DNA of 64,000 nt, taken from NCBI RefSeq assembly GCF_007829885.1, contig NZ_VIWW01000001.1, positions 4,836,001 to 4,900,000 on the forward strand, given 5' to 3'. The stretch comes from Streptomyces brevispora (lineage in GTDB: Bacteria; Actinomycetota; Actinomycetes; Streptomycetales; Streptomycetaceae). A model generated the notes under the pieces. The model ran no database searches and was not told the DNA's origin. It worked only from the letters and a program-made list of their open reading frames with translations. Shown here in pieces: positions 59,520 through 64,000 of the stretch. Positions within the stretch are counted from its first letter, which is position 1. Each line of letters begins with the position of its first letter. Position numbers and translations under genes: made by a program.

Positions 59520-62483
59520 TTACTGTTGAGGCGCTGGCGGCGGCTGCGGAGGCTGCTGCTGCCACCCCGCGGGCGGGATGGGTCCCTGCAGTTGGGGAGG
59601 TGTGGGCTGCCCCGGCTGACCAGGCTGTCCGCCGTACTGTTGCTGCGGGCCGGCCGGGTTGGCGGCCGACTGGGCCTGCGAGGGCGGCGACTGCTGCCAG
59701 CCCTGCCCGGCGCCGGGGCCCGGCTGCGGGGGATAGGGCTGCTGCTGGCCACCGTACGGCTGTTGGGGCGGGTACGGCTGTCCCGGCTGCTGGGGCTGCT
59801 GGGGCGCGTAGGGCTGCTGGCCCGGCACCTGCTGGCCGGGCATCGGCGGGGCGTACTGCGGCGGCTGGTTGCTGCCGTCCGACGTCCACAGCCCCTGTTG
59901 CTGCTGGGCGCGTGCGAAGTCCTCGGCGACGAGAGCGGAGAGATGGAAGTACGCGTCCCGGGTCTTCGGGCGCATCATGTCGAGGTCGACCTCGGCGCCG
60001 GCCGACAGGTGCTCGTCGAACGGTACGACGACCACGCCGCGGCAGCGCGTCTCGAAGTGCTGAACGATGTCGTCGACCTTGATCATCTTGCCGGTCTCGC
60101 GGACCCCGGAGATGACCGTGAGGGACCGCCGCACCAGTTCGGCGTAGCCGTGCGCCGACAGCCAGTCCAGCGTGGTGGAGGCGCTTGACGCGCCGTCGAC
60201 CGACGGCGTGGAGATGATGATCAGCTGGTCGGCGAGGTCCAGCACCCCGCGCATCGCGCTGTAGAGGAGACCGGTGCCGGAGTCGGTGAGGATGATCGGG
60301 TACTGCTTGCCCAGCACCTCGATCGCACGCCGGTAGTCCTCGTCGTTGAACGCGGTCGAGACGGCCGGGTCCACGTCGTTGGCGATGATCTCCAGACCGG
60401 AGGGCGCCTGCGACGTGAACCGCCGGATGTCCATGTACGAGTTGAGGTGCGGGATCGCGTGGACCAGGTCGCGGATGGTCGCGCCGGTCTCCCGCCGGAC
60501 CCGGCGGCCCAGCGTGCCGGCATCCGGGTTGGCGTCGATGGCGAGGATCTTGTCCTGCCGTTCGGTGGCCAGCGTCGAGCCGAGCGCGGTGGTCGTCGTG
60601 GTCTTGCCCACGCCGCCCTTCAGGCTGATCACCGCGATCCGGTAGCAGGAGAGGACCGGGGTGCGGATGAGGTCGAGCTTGCGCTGACGCTCGATCTCCT
60701 CCTTCTTGCCGCCCAGCTTGAAGCGGGAGGCGGCGGACGGGCCGCGACTGCTCTTCGCCTTCTGCTTGCCCCGGACCAGCCGGTCGGAGGAGAGCTCGAC
60801 GGCAGCCGTGTAACCCAGCGGGGCACCCGGCACCGAACGCTCGCGCTGGTCGTGGGTGACCGGAGTGGGCCAGGCGGCTCCGGCGCGCGGATCGACGGGC
60901 TGTCCCTGCGGCGGGAGTTGCTGCTGGGGGTGCTGGGGGTGTTGGAGCTGCTGCGGGTGCTGCGGGTGTTGGTGTTGCTGCGGGGGGATCTGGGCGGGCA
61001 GGTTGGGGGCGCCCTGGGCCGGCGGCTGGGCGCCCTGCGGGAATCCGTATCCGCCCTGCTGCTGCGGCTGAGGCGCGGGCGGCGGCAGTGCGGCACCCTG
61101 CTGCGCGGGCCACTGCGGTGCCTGGGGTTGCTGGGGTGCCTGCGGTGCATGAGGCGGCTGGTGTGCCTGCGGTGCCTGCGGTGTGTGGGGTGTCTGGGGC
61201 GTCTGCGGGGTGTGGGGCGTCTGTGGGGCGGGTTGCTGCGGGAACTGGGCCGGGTACGCGGCTCCCGGCAGGGCCTGCTGCGGTGCCGGGGGCTGCTGGG
61301 GGAAGCCGTAGCCCGCCTGCAGCGCAGGGGCCGCGGGGTACGGCTGCGGCTGCTGCGGGAACGCGGGAGGCTGCGGGCTGTGCGGCGCAGGGGCTGCCGG
61401 GGGCGCTGAGGCTGCCGGGGCCTGCGGGAACCCGTAGCCGCCCGGCGTCTCGTTCGCCGGGGGCGGTCCCGGCCACTGCGACGCGGGCTGGGGTGCGGCG
61501 GGAAGCGGCGCCGCGGGCTGGAAGGCGGGCGGCAGGGGCGGCAGTCCGCCCTGCGGCGGCGCCGGTGTCCAGGGTGCCGGTGCCGCGTCCTGCGGTGCGC
61601 TGGCGGACGGTGCGTCGTGGGGTGCCGCGTCGGGGGCGGCGTCCGAGGGCACGGAGTCGGCGGGCTCGTCGGCCTGCGGGGTGCTGTCGGAGTCGGCGCC
61701 GCTCGCCGCGTCGGCCGTGACCTCGTCGGACTCCGCCGATGCGGCGTCAGGCGACGGTGCATCGGCGGCAGGGACCGAATCGGCAGGGACCGAATCGGCA
61801 GGGACCGCGTCAGCAGGGACGGAATCGGACGGAGTCAAATCGGACCCGTCGCTCTCCCCGGTGGCCCCGTCCAGCCCCGCATCCGCGCCCGTACCGGCCT
61901 CAGCCGCGTCCTCGTCCGCCCCGGCCGTACCGCCATCGCCTCCGGCAGTGGCGGAACCGGCGGCCGATGCCGCGCCTCCGGCATCACCGTTCCCGTTCCC
62001 GGTCTCGTTTCCGTCCCCGTCCCCGTTTCCGGTCTCGGTGGCCGCCTCGCGCTCGGCGATCTCCCGCTTCAGCGTGGCGGACGAGAACCGCATGGTCGCG
62101 CCGCTCTCCACGTCGCCGCTCCCGATCGGGTCAGGTGCACCGCCTGCGTTCGCCGCGTCCGGCGCCGGGTAGGAGGAACCGGCGGCAGCCGTGTGAACCG
62201 GGGGAGCCGGCGTCGGAGCGGGCGGGGCCTGGGTCCAGTCGGGTTCGAAACCGCCGCCGTCCGGCAGTCCGGGTGCGGGCACCGGGGCGCCGTTGGGCGG
62301 CGTGGGCGGTGCCAGGTGTGTTCCGGCGCCGCCCGAGGAGTCGCCCGGCGTATTCTGCGTGTACCAGGCGGGCGGGGTGTAGTCGATGGTGAACTCGCCC
62401 GTCATCTCGGCGGGCTCCGCGTCGGACGACTCGTCGACGGGCTTGTCCCAACTCCCGCGCATCTCGTCCCGATCGCCGTTCAC
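59520..62483 (-). CDS. Pro/Gln-rich MinD/ParA-like ATPase at a type VII secretion locus
   Basis: A 987-residue protein. The first about 580 residues are low complexity, rich in Pro, Ala and Gln, with QP and PQ runs. A MinD/ParA-like ATPase domain follows (about 610-865) with the deviant Walker A KGGVGKTTT (from Lys622; second Lys627) and DANPDAGTLG. The last 110 residues are again Pro/Gln/Tyr/Gly-rich. It resembles EspI-type proteins of ESX loci. From memory, a protein of this kind begins the S. coelicolor type VII locus. GTG 62483 has AGGAGG five nt upstream. A role in positioning or regulating secretion is an inference. Confidence 0.87.
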   Translation of the reverse strand: MNGDRDEMRGSWDKPVDESSDAEPAEMTGEFTIDYTPPAWYTQNTPGDSSGGAGTHLAPPTPPNGAPVPAPGLPDGGGFEPDWTQAPPAPTPAPPVHTAAAGSSYPAPDAANAGGAPDPIGSGDVESGATMRFSSATLKREIAEREAATETGNGDGDGNETGNGNGDAGGAASAAGSATAGGDGGTAGADEDAAEAGTGADAGLDGATGESDGSDLTPSDSVPADAVPADSVPADSVPAADAPSPDAASAESDEVTADAASGADSDSTPQADEPADSVPSDAAPDAAPHDAPSASAPQDAAPAPWTPAPPQGGLPPLPPAFQPAAPLPAAPQPASQWPGPPPANETPGGYGFPQAPAASAPPAAPAPHSPQPPAFPQQPQPYPAAPALQAGYGFPQQPPAPQQALPGAAYPAQFPQQPAPQTPHTPQTPQTPHTPQAPQAHQPPHAPQAPQQPQAPQWPAQQGAALPPPAPQPQQQGGYGFPQGAQPPAQGAPNLPAQIPPQQHQHPQHPQQLQHPQHPQQQLPPQGQPVDPRAGAAWPTPVTHDQRERSVPGAPLGYTAAVELSSDRLVRGKQKAKSSRGPSAASRFKLGGKKEEIERQRKLDLIRTPVLSCYRIAVISLKGGVGKTTTTTALGSTLATERQDKILAIDANPDAGTLGRRVRRETGATIRDLVHAIPHLNSYMDIRRFTSQAPSGLEIIANDVDPAVSTAFNDEDYRRAIEVLGKQYPIILTDSGTGLLYSAMRGVLDLADQLIIISTPSVDGASSASTTLDWLSAHGYAELVRRSLTVISGVRETGKMIKVDDIVQHFETRCRGVVVVPFDEHLSAGAEVDLDMMRPKTRDAYFHLSALVAEDFARAQQQQGLWTSDGSNQPPQYAPPMPGQQVPGQQPYAPQQPQQPGQPYPPQQPYGGQQQPYPPQPGPGAGQGWQQSPPSQAQSAANPAGPQQQYGGQPGQPGQPTPPQLQGPIPPAGWQQQPPQPPPAPQQ

Positions 62484-62793
62484 TTTGCCTCCTGGTGTGG
62501 TCGAGCACCCTTGTGCCGTGGTGGGTGGGGGCGACCGTTCCCATCGTGCGAACCGCCCGGCTCTCCCCCTGTGACGCGCATTGCCTGCCCGCAGGTTCTT
62601 CTGCCGCGTCCGGACCCACCCTAATCGTCATCGGGCCGGGTACGGCAGGCCGGAGAGCGCCGCGGGCGCTGCCCCGTACGTCATGTACTGCCCCCAAGTG
62701 GACTGAGTACGGCGGGGAGTGAAGGGGAAAGCGGTCAAACGTGCACATCCGCGCAGGGAAACCTGAACATTTCGCACACGTCCCGCCGCGTCC
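62484..62793. other. Intergenic region between the MinD-like gene and the upstream type VII gene
   Basis: This 310-nt gap has no supportable gene. On the minus strand TAGGGT (62623-62618) could be the -10 of the MinD-like gene; no convincing -35 is seen. No strong hairpin is found, so read-through from the upstream gene is possible. Confidence 0.4.
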
Positions 62794-63516
62794 TCAGTCC
62801 ATCCGGCGCGGGCTGCCCAGCAGTCCCGATTCGGCATCGGTCGCCCGGGTCATCACGAACTGCCGGTCCCGGCGCGTGCACCAGAGGGTGACCCCGTCCG
62901 TGAGGGTGGGCAGCGTACGGGTGTCGCCGGCCGGCAGATCCATCAGGCGCCCGATCTGTGCGGCTTCATCGGGAGATACCCGCTGAATGCCGACCAGTGA
63001 TGACTTCTCCATCAACCCGGCTGCCACCGGGCTCAGATAGGGCAGCAGCGTCACCACCGACTGCCACGGAGCCGACACCACCCGCCCACGCGGTGGTCTC
63101 ATGCCGCAGTCCCGCACCACGACGACCGGCGAGCCGGCCGTGGGGCCCTGCGCGGGCACCCGTCCCACATCGTGCAGCGAGATGCACGGCCGGTCGCCGC
63201 CCGCGGCCTGCGCCAGTTTTTTCCAGTCCTGGGCCCGTCCCGTCTCGACCACGATCCGGGCACCGGTCGCCGCCGCCCGCAGCGCGAGCACCTGCGCCGT
63301 CCACACTCCGCCGATCAGCGTGATGTCGTACGGAGTGGGCCGGTTGATGCCGATCACGGCGGGCCGCCCCTCGCCGTCCACGCCGATCACCACGCCGTCG
63401 TCGCCGACCGGCAGGGCCAGTGACGCCAGTTGGTCGAGGCGGACGGTGTGCCGGGCCCGGCGCGAGGCGGCCGGACCGAAGCCGAGGCGTCCACGGCCCC
63501 GCGCGATCATGGACAT
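62794..63516 (-). CDS. Type VII locus protein of unknown function
   Basis: A 240-residue soluble protein, basic at its N-terminus (IARGRGRLGFGP then RRARHT), with no signal peptide or membrane helix and no motif I recognise. It starts at 63516, overlapping the stop of the eccE gene by one base (TGATG), so it is translationally coupled to a type VII component. The frame is open upstream to 63843, but that part overlaps eccE in another frame. Confidence 0.75.
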   Translation of the reverse strand: MSMIARGRGRLGFGPAASRRARHTVRLDQLASLALPVGDDGVVIGVDGEGRPAVIGINRPTPYDITLIGGVWTAQVLALRAAATGARIVVETGRAQDWKKLAQAAGGDRPCISLHDVGRVPAQGPTAGSPVVVVRDCGMRPPRGRVVSAPWQSVVTLLPYLSPVAAGLMEKSSLVGIQRVSPDEAAQIGRLMDLPAGDTRTLPTLTDGVTLWCTRRDRQFVMTRATDAESGLLGSPRRMD

Positions 63517-64000
63517 CAGCGGGTACCCCCGAGCGGAAGGGTGGCGAGCACGCCGGGCAACTGTTCGCGGTCGAGCCGCACCAGCGAGGTCTTCACCCCG
63601 CGCGCGGTGCGCTCCAACTCGGTCCGGGCGGCGATCAGTTCCTCCTCGCCGCAACCGGTGATCCGAATGTGCCCGGTGATCGGGATCTCCTGCCGGTCGG
63701 CGTGTCCCAGCGTGAGGCTGAAGGTCGTGGCCGACGCCGGCACCGAGGTGAGCAGCGCGACCAGCTGAAGCATCGGCGCACCGCCCGCGCCGAACTGCGG
63801 CCAGCGGCGCACCCGGTAGGTGGTGTGCAGCCGGTCGTCGCAACGCCAGGTGCGCGAGGTCTCCGCGGTGCGCCGCACGGGCGTTCCGGACCGGCCGGCC
63901 CGCGCCACCGCCTCCGGGCCGGCGCCGACGGACGTCGCGATCGCCGAGTGGAGCTCCTGCTCCGTCAGCACCGTCGCACCGAACCCCGCCCCCGTCAGTC
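63516..64000 (-). CDS. eccE: Type VII secretion protein EccE, C-terminal part (runs off the window)
   Basis: The last 160 codons of a gene whose 5' end lies beyond base 64000; the frame remains open to the edge. SRTWRCDDRLHTTYRVRRWPQ is spread over two strands here, and the ending LVRLDREQLPGVLATLPLGG matches, from memory, the C-terminus of Streptomyces EccE proteins. EccE is a membrane component of the type VII (ESX-like) secretion complex. The assignment is by recognition only, since the membrane part is outside the window. Confidence 0.72.
   Translation of the reverse strand, partial: LTGAGFGATVLTEQELHSAIATSVGAGPEAVARAGRSGTPVRRTAETSRTWRCDDRLHTTYRVRRWPQFGAGGAPMLQLVALLTSVPASATTFSLTLGHADRQEIPITGHIRITGCGEEELIAARTELERTARGVKTSLVRLDREQLPGVLATLPLGGTR

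Noticed and set aside
1..64000. tRNA or rRNA genes
   Set aside because: No cloverleaf with a typical T-loop and no rRNA-like conserved sequence was seen on either strand by eye; a tRNAscan run would be decisive.

Overview
The window is high-GC actinobacterial DNA and is almost certainly from a Streptomyces chromosome. The evidence is strong C/G bias at third codon positions, frequent GTG and TTG starts, Tat and lipoprotein signal peptides, and a chitinase with a DasR-type operator in its promoter. The gene order dxr-rseP-ispG ... proS ... rimP-nusA-ylxR-infB-DUF503-rbfA-truB ... ribF, followed by a type VII secretion edge, matches (from memory) the conserved core of Streptomyces chromosomes such as the S. 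coelicolor region around SCO5694-SCO5719. I saw no rRNA or tRNA genes, insertion sequences, prophage genes or CRISPR arrays.

1-18330 is a polyamine/GABA utilisation region with unrelated genes inserted. An aldehyde dehydrogenase, a PotDABC-type polyamine ABC importer and a PuuB-like FAD oxidoreductase form a tight unit. gabT, a PucR-type regulator and a second aldehyde dehydrogenase follow. Together they could import putrescine or spermidine and convert it through aminobutyraldehyde and GABA to succinate. Between the parts lie a small unknown protein, a secreted GH18 chitinase, a PAP2 phosphatase and a membrane VirD4/TraG-like ATPase. 18538-24629 holds a secreted subtilase with its probable TrmB/LuxR-type regulator, and a divergent SpoIIE-type phosphatase. 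24929-29646 holds an acyl-CoA dehydrogenase, a divergent EPSP synthase, a nucleotidyltransferase and a lipoprotein.

29731-46583 is the core: two MEP isoprenoid enzymes around a site-2 protease (dxr, rseP-like, ispG), two GNAT proteins, proS, a three-gene minus-strand group (kinase-like protein, ferritin-like protein, lipoprotein), and the transcription/translation cluster rimP-nusA-ylxR-infB-DUF503-rbfA-truB. 46790-50893 inserts, between truB and ribF, a 1367-residue protein. It joins a trypsin-like domain lacking its catalytic Ser to a P-loop STAND/NACHT-like module and a long helical C-terminus, and it carries the only in-frame TTA (bldA) codon I found in the window.

50937-64000: ribF, an XdhC/CoxI-type protein, a complete minus-strand oligopeptide ABC operon (substrate-binding protein with a C-terminal membrane anchor, two permeases, two ATPases), then the edge of a type VII (ESX-like) locus: a Pro/Gln-rich MinD-like ATPase, a small conserved-looking protein and the 3' part of eccE, which runs off the window.

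Most promising for follow-up are the trypsin-like/STAND protein with its TTA codon, the chain of three overlapping mini-ORFs in the infB leader, the degenerate aminoglycoside-kinase homologue and the EPSP synthase with Ala at the glyphosate-contact position.
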